Shown here in pieces: positions 7,431 to 14,116 of a stretch of DNA of 64,000 nucleotides (positions within the stretch are counted from its first letter, which is position 1; each line of letters starts with the position of its first letter). This DNA is from Agrobacterium arsenijevicii. GTDB lineage: Bacteria > Pseudomonadota > Alphaproteobacteria > Rhizobiales > Rhizobiaceae. The notes below the pieces were generated by a model, which did no database searches, was not told the DNA's origin, and saw nothing but the letters and a program-made list of their open reading frames with translations. The stretch spans positions 364,560 through 428,559 of the forward strand of contig JWIT01000007.1 of assembly GCA_000949895.1 (NCBI GenBank), given 5' to 3'. Made by a program: the position numbers and the translations under genes.

Positions 7431-8661
7431 CGTTCCGTCCCTCGTTAAGTCTGTCTTTGAAGTTTTCGATTGCGACGAACACGGCCTCGTCGAGGTCGGG
7501 GACATCAGCAGGCAGCGGTGGGAACTGCGAAAATTCCAACACCTCAGGAGCAACCGGCCATGGCCAGCATCGCTTCGCATAGGCGCGCTTCCACGCCTCC
7601 CAGACCTCACCGCCAACTGCTACCTTCTCAAAGTCCTTGCTGATCTCCACGATCCGGTTCACGACAGTGAAGCGCCGACGCTCGATGAGCTGTACAGCCT
7701 CTGGCCAACCCTGCTTTTCCTTCTTGTCACGCCAAATCAGGTCGTGCTTTTCAGGGTGCGCATCGACGATATACTGCTCCAAAGGAGTGAGCGACAATAC
7801 CCGAACAGGCTGTAGCAGCTTGGACATCAGCATGGCGCGACCAGCTCGCGAGAACACGGTGAAGGTTTCCGAGCTTTCGGCCTGCGGTGAGATCGGCTTA
7901 GGCTGAGAAAGCTTCGTCCAGCGCTGTTCCTTCAGGTATCTCGCCGCCGAGCAAAGATGCTTGCGACCGATCGAGAGCGCAGCAACCTGATACGCCTCGG
8001 AATATTCCAGCGCCAAGGCGCGCTCATCAGGCAAAAGCGCGGCCCATTCCCGTCGAGCTTCCGGCTCGCTGTCGCTGATCGCTGTTTTCCAGCCGATGAA
8101 GAACCGTTTGAACGCAGCCTCCACGGCTTTCGGATTTTCTTCCTCAATCCTTCCAGCCGCGCTGGCAAGCGTCTCTCTCTCTTTTCGTTCAACAGGAGGC
8201 GTTAAAGGAGAGGCGTTAATAGGTGCCGGTCCAGAACAGGCAGGGGGTGCCGACTCTGGGCAGGCAGGGGGTGCCGATATACCGGCAGGGGGTGCATCGT
8301 TTGCGAACTCGCAAGTAGGATCAAATTCCTTTTCGTCTTCCTCATCCCATGCATCAAACGCAGAGCTTGCGACGGCAGAATCGTAGATCACGCGATACCA
8401 ATGAGCGCTATCGCGTCCATTCGGGCTGACGACTTCGCGCCGCTCGACCGCGCCAATTTCCACCAGCCGCGTGATTGCCGATTGCACTGTTGAGCGCGAG
8501 CAATTGAGCGCCTGCGCAAGCTTCACCTGGCTCCGCCGGCACCATCCGTGACGCGTGTTGGCGTTGCGACCAAGCATGCACAGCACTTGCAGGTCTTTCC
8601 CCTTCAGGCGCGGATCTGCGATGATCCAGCCGGGAATGATTGATAGTCTTGGCTCGTTCAT
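7417..8661 (-). CDS. Winged-helix DNA-binding protein, probable phage replication/regulatory protein
   Basis: 414 residues from ATG 8661, which has a strong site AAGGGGAAGGGG just before it; the extra 36 codons to 8769 overlap the preceding gene and are rejected. Residues 1-90 form a MarR/replication-initiator-like winged helix: LKGKDLQVLCMLGRNANTRH, then QVKLAQALNCSRSTVQSAIT and LVEIGAVERREV. A Pro/Ala-rich linker with internal repeats (about residues 123-145) joins it to a C-terminal half with no motif I recognise. Proteins of this build usually occupy the replication-protein slot in rhizobial prophages. No helicase-loader or primase motif is visible, so function stays open. Confidence 0.75.
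   Translation of the reverse strand: MNEPRLSIIPGWIIADPRLKGKDLQVLCMLGRNANTRHGWCRRSQVKLAQALNCSRSTVQSAITRLVEIGAVERREVVSPNGRDSAHWYRVIYDSAVASSAFDAWDEEDEKEFDPTCEFANDAPPAGISAPPACPESAPPACSGPAPINASPLTPPVERKERETLASAAGRIEEENPKAVEAAFKRFFIGWKTAISDSEPEARREWAALLPDERALALEYSEAYQVAALSIGRKHLCSAARYLKEQRWTKLSQPKPISPQAESSETFTVFSRAGRAMLMSKLLQPVRVLSLTPLEQYIVDAHPEKHDLIWRDKKEKQGWPEAVQLIERRRFTVVNRIVEISKDFEKVAVGGEVWEAWKRAYAKRCWPWPVAPEVLEFSQFPPLPADVPDLDEAVFVAIENFKDRLNEGRNDDAA
8239..8295. repeat. Three imperfect tandem copies of GGCAGGGGGTGC
   Basis: The 12-mer GGCAGGGGGTGC occurs at 8239-8250, 8263-8274 and 8284-8295, spaced 24 and 21 bases apart, all in one coding frame. On the coding (minus) strand it encodes an APPA repeat in the linker of the winged-helix protein. 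Slippage or recombination could change the copy number without breaking the frame. Confidence 0.7.
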
Positions 8662-8674
8662 CTGCCCCTTCCCC

Positions 8675-8968
8675 TTAATACCACGCAGCCGGAAGCCCCA
8701 GCGCGATGCGTTCCATACGCCCACGCGCCGCGCCCACTTCCATGCGCATTGATTTGTCGCCGTCCGCACCGCGCTCGCGCCGCAGATCCGCCAGTTCGAT
8801 TTCGAGATAGTCGAGGCCCTCGCGGAACCGTGCGTTCAGCAGCCGGTTCCGGATGGTCATTTCGCAGGAGAGCAGAACGTCGAGCGGACACGACAATAGC
8901 CACGCCGCCCGCTCCTCGCGCGTCCGTGCCGCCTCCAGCTGCTCAATTCTCGGTATGATCGCAATCAT
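8675..8968 (-). CDS. Hypothetical phage protein
   Basis: 97 residues, largely alpha-helical and charged (MIAIIPRIEQLEAARTREER, later LEIELADLRRERGADGDK). The ATG overlaps the stop of the cytosine methyltransferase by 4 bases and the gene ends 13 bp before the winged-helix gene, so it is a coupled member of the leftward operon. I see no catalytic or metal-binding motif and do not recognise the family. Confidence 0.7.
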   Translation of the reverse strand: MIAIIPRIEQLEAARTREERAAWLLSCPLDVLLSCEMTIRNRLLNARFREGLDYLEIELADLRRERGADGDKSMRMEVGAARGRMERIALGLPAAWY

Positions 8969-10869
8969 GCCGCCACCGCCGTGACAGCAAGATGGCTGCA
9001 GTTCGCTGCGACAAGCGCCCTTGCGACGGGCGGGCAGACGCTGTTACCGACACAGGAGACCTGCACCTCTTTCGAGAACGGAACCCATATCGGTGCATCA
9101 CCGCGTGAGCGATCGAAACACCCGTCGATCTGGTAGTCGCGCGGGAAGCCCTGCGCGTTGAACAGCTCGCGAGGCGAGAGCATGCGCATGCCGATGTCGA
9201 CCACTACGAACGTGACGCCGTCGATTTCAATGGTGACGAATTCCCGCTCATCCCAGACGCCATGCGCCCGAAGGAAGTCAGCAACCTGCCGTGCACGCGC
9301 GGCCTGCGCTTCGGTGAAGGGCGGAACGTCCACGGTCGCCTCGATGTGCCCGAAGCGGTCACGCGTCGTAATTGTCCGGCACGCTTCATCCTCGCGAGCA
9401 CCTTCTCCGGTCCCGTAGTAGGATTGGAGGTACGGCATGATGAGGCGGCTCTTGCCCTGCCCTTCCGGCATAATCGTTGCGGAGGGTTCAAGCACGCTGT
9501 GACCTGTCGAGGTGCCGAAGTCTCGCGCGATGTAGGCCGAGACAAGCTGCTGATGACTGCCGGTCTGGGTGACGGTCGACAACGCCTCATCCAATGGACG
9601 GCCCGGATTGACACCGCCGACGCGCCTACTGTCATTGTTGGCTTGAGCCATGTAGCCGACCAGAACCGAATTCTGATCTTTCTTGCTGGCTGTAATGGTA
9701 TGCGACTGTCCATCCACGGGCCTGCATGCGCCGCCCTGCTGAGCATAGGTCAGCACCGGCGCCAGCAAGCCAAGGGGCGCCGCCCCACCTGGACGCTTGA
9801 TGTAGCTGTTTGCGGTAATCGTTGGCAATTGATCGTCCATAGCAACGCCAGTTGCGCCAGTGTTAAAACGCTGGATAGACGGCGAAATCAGAGCCTTTTC
9901 GCCACGATGAGCGCCGGTAATGGTTTTAAGGCTGTCATCGAGATCTTCGACCCGACCGCCATGCGTTAGATTGACGAGGAATGGCCGCCGGGCCTTTAGA
10001 ACGAACCGATCAAAGCCACGCGCCACGCGAGCCTGAGATGCATCCGCGATTGGTCGCACGGACCGAACGCCGAATTTTTCCCATATCTCTGCCGAGGTAT
10101 CGAAAATCGAAGGGCAAGGCAGGCTCCAATCAATTTCATTCGCCATGATCGGCCACGGAAGCTTACGTCCGGCAATTACGTCAGCATCGTCAGGTGCACC
10201 ATGCGTTTCCTCAGGCCAGATGATGGGTTTGCCATCGAAACGCAGGATGATGAAAAGCCGCTTGCGGATGGTCGTGGCACCGTAGTTGCGCGCCCTGATC
10301 TCGCGGCTTTCAATTTTTGCGCCGAGCTGGCGAAGCTTCTTACGCCATTTCTGGTAAGTCTGGCCTTTCCGCTCAGGATCTGGCCGCAATCCCTTTTCGG
10401 TCTCGATCAGCGGCCCGTAATCCTTGAACTCCTCGACATTCTCCATGATGACGACATCAACCTTGCCGCCGCTCTGCTGGATGCGCTCGATCCAGCCGGG
10501 AATGATCCAGCAAAGGTCGCGAATATTACGCTCGACCGGCTTGCCGCCCTTGGCCTTGCTGAAATGCTTGCAGTCGGGAGAGAACCAGGCGAGGCCAATA
10601 TGCTTGCCGCGCAGATGATCGAGAGGATCGATCTTGTAGACGTTTTCCGACAGATGGATTGTCTCGGGGTGATTAGCCTCGTGTAGCGCCAAAGCCGCCG
10701 CATTGTGGTTGATGGCATAATCGGGCGAGCGGCCAAGCGCCTGCTCAATCCCGGTAGAGGCGCCACCGCCACCAGCGAAACTATCGATGATATACGGACC
10801 ATGCGGCCCAAGCGCAGGCACCGCGACAGAGTGACGAAGCTCAAACAGATTTCCGGCGTACGCATTCAT
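8965..10869 (-). CDS. DNA (cytosine-5)-methyltransferase, phage orphan
   Basis: 634 residues, longer than the 320-420 of simple M.HhaI-type enzymes. Motif I is at residues 29-38 (DSFAGGGGAS, SAM binding), motif IV at 97-104 (SPDCKHFS, nucleophile Cys100, with Asp instead of the usual Pro before it, as in a phage and prophage subfamily), motif VI ENV near residue 141 (VVIMENVEEF) and motif VIII RARNYGATTIRKR. Motif X with GNSVCPPVARALVAA is at the C-terminus. The long stretch between VIII and X is the target-recognition region and carries several repeated THGG/ITAN-type loops. No partner restriction enzyme lies beside it. It overlaps the adenine methyltransferase stop by 4 bases. Likely role: protection of phage DNA from host restriction, or gene control. 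Confidence 0.93.
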   Translation of the reverse strand: MNAYAGNLFELRHSVAVPALGPHGPYIIDSFAGGGGASTGIEQALGRSPDYAINHNAAALALHEANHPETIHLSENVYKIDPLDHLRGKHIGLAWFSPDCKHFSKAKGGKPVERNIRDLCWIIPGWIERIQQSGGKVDVVIMENVEEFKDYGPLIETEKGLRPDPERKGQTYQKWRKKLRQLGAKIESREIRARNYGATTIRKRLFIILRFDGKPIIWPEETHGAPDDADVIAGRKLPWPIMANEIDWSLPCPSIFDTSAEIWEKFGVRSVRPIADASQARVARGFDRFVLKARRPFLVNLTHGGRVEDLDDSLKTITGAHRGEKALISPSIQRFNTGATGVAMDDQLPTITANSYIKRPGGAAPLGLLAPVLTYAQQGGACRPVDGQSHTITASKKDQNSVLVGYMAQANNDSRRVGGVNPGRPLDEALSTVTQTGSHQQLVSAYIARDFGTSTGHSVLEPSATIMPEGQGKSRLIMPYLQSYYGTGEGAREDEACRTITTRDRFGHIEATVDVPPFTEAQAARARQVADFLRAHGVWDEREFVTIEIDGVTFVVVDIGMRMLSPRELFNAQGFPRDYQIDGCFDRSRGDAPIWVPFSKEVQVSCVGNSVCPPVARALVAANCSHLAVTAVAA

Positions 10870-12353
10870 GCCTCACCGCCTTCCTGCCTGCTGAAATGCT
10901 GGCAAGGCGGACTTTCAAAAAGGATCTCGGGCGCACCGGCCTGATTGCCCCAGAACGACCAATTGCCGCGCAGCCTTACATCACCGTCCGCAAGACTTTC
11001 GCGACGCTGAAACATTTCGAGCTTCGGCATAGTTGGATACAGCCGGTCGATCTGCTCGGCGAACCAGACCGGTTTTTCACTGTGGCGGCCAACAGGATGA
11101 TCGGTGCACTTGATCGGCTGGGTGCCGGGAACTGGCGCCGGGAAGTCGCCGCGCGTGCCGATTAGCAGCAGTTCGAGGTTGTCGAAACTCCAGTAGCCGG
11201 TTCCAGTCTGTTCGCCGGGGTAAATCTTCTTCCAGCCCCAGAAGCTTTTGTAGGTGAAGCCCCAGCGCTCCATCGCCTTCACACCATTGGCGAGGTCAGT
11301 GACCCACATGAACAGCGCCGAGCTATGAGCGCCGGGGCAACCAAGCGACAGGATGTCGTCGAGTGACATGGTCGGATAATGGTTTTCCGCGCTCTTCTCG
11401 CCGCCGGTCACTTCGGAATAGGTTTTGAAACGCCACGGCGGATCCGCATAGATAACAGGGTATGCCCTGCCCTCGTCCCGCCCCACGCCATGCCACCAGG
11501 GCGCCGCGTTCTGGCGTGCCGCTATCTGGACGGCGAGATCCGTGCGGACCGCATGGCGGATCTTCTGATCTTCGGCACGCTTGAGTTTGGCGACGTTTTT
11601 CAGTTCGCGGAAATTCGCAGGTTCCGGCAGGAACATGGTGCGGATCGGTTTGACGGCAGGTTGAGAAACGCCGTCGCGACCAACGATTGTCGTCTGGTGG
11701 GGAATTTCCCCACCATCAACCATACGTTTTCGTGCCGCCGATACAGTCTTGTGATCCACGCCGAGCTGCACGGCGATGGCGCGATTGGATGCGGTCGGAG
11801 CATCTTTCAGGTGCTCCTGAATAATCGCCTGCCGTTGCGCGCCGGAAAGGTGGCGCCGTGCGAAGTTCAGAGACCGGGCAAACGACCGCTTGCCTTCCTC
11901 CGTCAACTGCTTGCGGATGAAGCGCGGCCAGTCGGTAATGCCCAGCATCTTGCAGATGGCAACGCGGTGGTGACCGTCGAGAATTTCCCCGGCCTCGTCG
12001 TATTCGACCGGGACCTTTACGCCGTGGGCGGCAATATCATCATGCAGCGCCTTGAAGTCGTCATCGGAGAGTGGCGGGAGCAACTGATAAGGACCAGTTA
12101 CGACGATCCGGCTCAGGTTCTCTTCGGCAAGCTTTCCATTTTCGCGCGCCCGATCCAGCACGGCTGTCGCATGTTCACCCGGACGGAAAAGGTTTCCGTC
12201 TTTCGGGTCGCGCGTGAGATACCGGTGCCCCATCGCCGAGCAAGCCGCGCGCACTTCCTGCGCAGTCTGGCAACGATACTGGCCGTCACGCACAGCCGCC
12301 GCGATGATTGACAGACCGGCTTCCTTCGGCATTTGCAGGTTTTGCGCTGTCAT
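10866..12353 (-). CDS. ParB/sulfiredoxin domain fused to MT-A70 adenine-N6 methyltransferase
   Basis: 495 residues. Residues 84-150 are a ParB-like domain (LLPPLSDDDFKALHDDIAAHGV, then ILDGHHRVAICKMLGI) followed by a helix-turn-helix at about 185-212 (SNRAIAVQLGVDHKTVSAAR). The catalytic MT-A70 domain starts near residue 300: DPPW at 304-307 (VIYADPPWRF) and KSFWGWKKIYPGEQTGTGYW, with a late-stage HSEKPVWFAEQIDRLYP typical of this family. ParB plus MT-A70 fusions are common in temperate phages and usually lack a restriction partner. The last 20 residues (EILFESPPCQHFSRQEGGEA) are odd: they copy the motif IV signature of cytosine-C5 methyltransferases. The start overlaps the preceding small gene's stop (ATGA). 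Confidence 0.92.
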   Translation of the reverse strand: MTAQNLQMPKEAGLSIIAAAVRDGQYRCQTAQEVRAACSAMGHRYLTRDPKDGNLFRPGEHATAVLDRARENGKLAEENLSRIVVTGPYQLLPPLSDDDFKALHDDIAAHGVKVPVEYDEAGEILDGHHRVAICKMLGITDWPRFIRKQLTEEGKRSFARSLNFARRHLSGAQRQAIIQEHLKDAPTASNRAIAVQLGVDHKTVSAARKRMVDGGEIPHQTTIVGRDGVSQPAVKPIRTMFLPEPANFRELKNVAKLKRAEDQKIRHAVRTDLAVQIAARQNAAPWWHGVGRDEGRAYPVIYADPPWRFKTYSEVTGGEKSAENHYPTMSLDDILSLGCPGAHSSALFMWVTDLANGVKAMERWGFTYKSFWGWKKIYPGEQTGTGYWSFDNLELLLIGTRGDFPAPVPGTQPIKCTDHPVGRHSEKPVWFAEQIDRLYPTMPKLEMFQRRESLADGDVRLRGNWSFWGNQAGAPEILFESPPCQHFSRQEGGEA

Positions 12354-12526
12354 GCCGCACCACCTTTGCGCATCAGGCGCACATCGGTTTCGCGGATGAT
12401 CTCTGCGGCGCGCTCGGCGGAAACACCACGCGCCAGCAGGCGAACTGCGAAGCGCGGAACGAATTCGAAGTCCGCGCCGGCTATCGCCTGACGCACTGTC
12501 GGAGGAAGGGCATCAAACAATTCCAT
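12350..12526 (-). CDS. Small hypothetical phage protein (58 aa)
   Basis: A 58-residue frame starting MELFDALPPTVRQAIAGADF. Its ATG shares one base with the stop of the preceding gene (TGATG) and its TGA sits inside the ATGA of the adenine methyltransferase, so it fills the space between two coupled genes exactly. The sequence is predicted all helical and includes ARGVSAERAAEIIRETDV. No known domain is recognised. The perfect overlap at both ends is the main support. Confidence 0.72.
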   Translation of the reverse strand: MELFDALPPTVRQAIAGADFEFVPRFAVRLLARGVSAERAAEIIRETDVRLMRKGGAA

Positions 12527-12762
12527 CAATGCGCCCTCATCAAACGGTCGAGATACGCCTGCCCCATGCCAGTCAGCCGAAGGTCGTAGCCGCTAGTGCC
12601 TATCTCGACGTAACCTGCCTTCTTCAATTCCAGCGCGAGGCTTCGCGCCTTGAACGATGCGTGTATCTTCAGACTTCCGCCCGCCGCGCGGACCTCGCGC
12701 AGCATCGCCCGCGCGGCGTCCGATATCGGCGTCAGGGTCAGTGCGGTTTCACTGATTTTCAA
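12526..12762 (-). CDS. Small winged-helix-like phage protein
   Basis: 78 residues from TTG 12762, which overlaps the previous stop (TTGA) and is preceded by GAGG at 7 bases. An ATG at 12789 would add nine residues but overlap the upstream gene by 31 bp. The chain ISDAARAMLREVRAAGGSL...ELKKAGYVEIGTSGYDLRLTGMGQAYLD resembles a winged helix, with a beta-hairpin around GTSGYDLRLT. Probably a small DNA-binding regulator, but no specific family is claimed. Confidence 0.65.
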   Translation of the reverse strand: MKISETALTLTPISDAARAMLREVRAAGGSLKIHASFKARSLALELKKAGYVEIGTSGYDLRLTGMGQAYLDRLMRAH

Positions 12763-12926
12763 TGTCCTACCTCCTCGACAATGCGGCAAACCTCGATCTC
12801 GTCGAGGCCAAGCTCCGCAGCGATTTCATGGGTGGATTTTCCAGCATGCCAAAGGTCGAGAACCCGCGCGGTGCGGGCCTCTTTCACGAGTTTGGAGCGA
12901 CTGGTTTCGGCCATGCAAAGCGTCAT
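12759..12926 (-). CDS. Small helix-turn-helix protein (55 aa)
   Basis: 55 residues starting MTLCMAETSRSKLVKEAR from ATG 12926 (an inner ATG at 12914 is also possible). A helix-turn-helix is clear in the second half: STHEIAAELGLDEIEVCRIV. The start overlaps the CII-like stop by 4 bases and the end overlaps the next gene's TTG. It looks like a minimal Cro- or resolvase-type HTH and probably binds DNA. Confidence comes from both overlaps and the HTH. Confidence 0.68.
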   Translation of the reverse strand: MTLCMAETSRSKLVKEARTARVLDLWHAGKSTHEIAAELGLDEIEVCRIVEEVGH

Positions 12927-13372
12927 GAGCCACCACCAATCAGGCCGCTGCGAAGCTCCTGCATCTGGGCAATTGCATCGTCGAGGAGCGGTAAAAGCGT
13001 GCGGCGCTCGTGATTATCGATCTTCCCATCAAGAAAAGACGTGATAAGCGCGGACAGCAGTTTGCCCTTGGTGTCGGCCAGGCGACCGACATCCTCCATA
13101 TCCGGAGCGTCAGCTTCGGATTCATTCTGGACGAGACGAAACCCGCTCATCTGAGCCATAAATTCAGTGACCAGAGGATAGCCTGCCATGCGCTCGACAT
13201 CGGCAACGACATCGAGCGGCATGAACTCTTTTTCGCGCGGAGAGGCGTAGCGCGACAGGTGCGCCTCCCCAACCCGGCTTTCCTTGGCAACGTTGGATGC
13301 ACCAACCTGACGGAGAAGCCGGCCAACCGTAGCCTTCAAGTCGCGCCGCTCTTCCTGAGAGGTGGGGCGCAT
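12923..13372 (-). CDS. Phage regulatory protein, CII (CP76)-like
   Basis: 149 residues from ATG 13372 (MRPTSQEERRDLKATVGRLL). GTG 13393 has a better binding site (GAGG) and would add seven residues; the frame is open to 13504. The pattern GASNVAKESRVGEAHLSRYASPREKEFMPLDVVADVERMAGYP resembles the CII/CP76 regulators of temperate phages: HTH, then a residue run naming the preferred cells for activation, then a helical tail. It follows the Cro-like gene and tRNA in the leftward early transcript, the place where lysogeny activators are expected. The tail (KGKLLSALITSFLDGKIDNHERR) is helical. Function is inferred from resemblance, not proven. Confidence 0.65.
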   Translation of the reverse strand: MRPTSQEERRDLKATVGRLLRQVGASNVAKESRVGEAHLSRYASPREKEFMPLDVVADVERMAGYPLVTEFMAQMSGFRLVQNESEADAPDMEDVGRLADTKGKLLSALITSFLDGKIDNHERRTLLPLLDDAIAQMQELRSGLIGGGS

Positions 13373-13688
13373 GTTTTCGGTCTCATCTGGGCGCACGAAA
13401 TGGTCCTCGAAAATCAAGGGAATCTTTTCGGAAATTCTTCCGGTGAATTTGCTGGAAGCTGCGATTAGCTTCGTAGAGTCCAACCAAGAAAAGGCGGCCC
13501 GCATGACATCGAACCATCAAGAGAAGAACCGCCGGAGCCGGGAGGAGAGGCGTCACGGCGGGTGCGCAAAAGGGAGAGGACAAACCCCTGCGCAACAGGA
13601 AAGACGTTCCGGACGGAAGGGTCCGCAGGCGTGCAAAGCCTCTTCCGTCCGGTTTCCCGCTCGTCGCCTGGCCGTTGAACGGCGGGAT
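13373..13688. other. 316-bp region without a supported gene, between tRNA and CII-like gene
   Basis: Several frames cross this stretch, but their translations are Pro/Arg/Ser-rich and lack binding sites, so none is accepted. The stretch may include a 5' extension of the CII-like gene up to 13504. The one clear structure is the 11-bp inverted repeat at 13609-13652. Confidence 0.5.
13609..13652 (-). promoter_or_regulatory. Long hairpin in the leftward early transcript
   Basis: Perfect 11-bp arms CCGGACGGAAG and CTTCCGTCCGG are separated by 22 bases that contain an inner AGGC/GCCT stem. It lies 37 bp downstream of the tRNA on the minus strand. There is no good T-run after it, so a simple terminator is less likely than an RNA processing or antitermination signal. 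The same CCGGACGG...CCGTCCGG core recurs in the rightward leader at 15308-15350. Confidence 0.5.
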
Positions 13689-13764
13689 TGGTTGCAGCGG
13701 CAGGATTTGAACCTGCGACATCGTGGGTATGAACCACGCGGGATGACCGCTTCCCTACGCTGCT
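13689..13764 (-). tRNA. Prophage tRNA with anticodon CAU, initiator-like
   Basis: A 76-nt cloverleaf folds cleanly on the minus strand with CCA encoded. Acceptor pairs 2-71 to 7-66 are perfect (GCAGCG with CGCTGC) while 1-72 is an A-A mismatch. D stem is GGGA/TCCC, anticodon arm CGTGG-TTCATAC-CCACG, T arm GCAGG-TTCAAAT-CCTGC, discriminator A. The unpaired 1-72 position, a purine-11/pyrimidine-24 pair (G-C), G30-C40 and G31-C39 in the anticodon stem and the TTCAAAT T loop are hallmarks of initiator tRNA-fMet. The third G-C pair (29-41) is U-A here. A lysidine-type tRNA-Ile(CAU) is the alternative but would not need the open 1-72 end. Confidence 0.88.
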
Positions 13765-13784
13765 TTGGTAAAATGCTGGAAGCG

Positions 13785-14030
13785 TCATTGGATCGCCTCC
13801 TCTGGACGGGGAACAGCAAGCGGCCAAACGCAATCATCAGGCCAATTGGCGCTAAACCATGCAACGACCTCATCGTACTTCTTGGCCGTGAAGGTTTTCC
13901 CGCTTCTAATTCTCGAAAAGAAACGGCTATCGGCAGCGCAGTGCCGCCCGACAGTAGACTCGCCAAGATCCTTAGCCGCACAGAATGCGTCCGAGAGCGT
14001 CAGCAGGTGGTTTGCGAGTTGCGTTTCCAT
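13785..14030 (-). CDS. Cro-like small repressor
   Basis: 81 residues from ATG 14030 (METQLANHLLTLSDAF). The frame is open to 14075, but that start would lie inside the promoter. A helix-turn-helix is plausible at ATLSDAFCAAKDLGESTVGRH-like residues 9-30, with a basic SRFFSRIRSGKTFTAKKYDEVV region after it. The gene is divergent from the CI-like repressor, has the operator-promoter directly in front of it, and is the first gene of the leftward early operon. That is the lambda Cro arrangement. The next element in the transcript is the tRNA, 20 bp downstream. Confidence 0.75.
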   Translation of the reverse strand: METQLANHLLTLSDAFCAAKDLGESTVGRHCAADSRFFSRIRSGKTFTAKKYDEVVAWFSANWPDDCVWPLAVPRPEEAIQ

Positions 14031-14036
14031 GCCGCC

Positions 14037-14065
14037 GTTATAGTGGGACACTTCCCACTTTGCAA
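14037..14065 (-). promoter_or_regulatory. Leftward early promoter with palindromic operator O1 in its spacer
   Basis: Read on the minus strand: -35 TTGCAA (14065-14060), a 17-bp spacer and -10 TATAAC (14042-14037), a strong sigma-70 arrangement. The spacer is filled by the perfect palindrome AGTGGGA-4-TCCCACT (14042-14059). The whole 35-bp block is almost identical to the rightward promoter at 15244-15272. Repressor bound here would block RNA polymerase for the Cro-like gene and the tRNA. Confidence 0.85.
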
Positions 14066-14081
14066 TAGGAAACATCCCATT
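14064..14081. promoter_or_regulatory. Operator O2 of the CI-like repressor
   Basis: AATAGGA-AACA-TCCCATT is the same 7-4-7 architecture as O1 with one mismatch between the arms. Its start is 22 bp from the start of O1, about two helical turns, which suits cooperative binding of repressor dimers. Confidence 0.7.
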
Positions 14082-14110
14082 CGCTTTGGGAGGGGGAAAT
14101 TTCCTATTAT
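14082..14110 (+). promoter_or_regulatory. Repressor maintenance promoter with weak operator O3
   Basis: A -10-like TATTAT lies at 14105-14110, 6 bp before the repressor ATG at 14117. No consensus -35 is visible, as expected for a promoter that needs activation. A degenerate 7-4-7 site AGGGGGA-AATT-TCCTATT (14091-14108) overlaps the -10. Transcription from this -10 would start at or next to the ATG, giving a leaderless repressor message as for lambda cI from PRM. The last point is inference. Confidence 0.45.
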
Positions 14111-14116
14111 CGCAGC

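Noticed and set aside
13383..13833. Minus-strand frames of 112 and 122 codons around the phage tRNA
   Set aside because: Both run across the tRNA or antisense to structured RNA, have atypical composition and no binding site.
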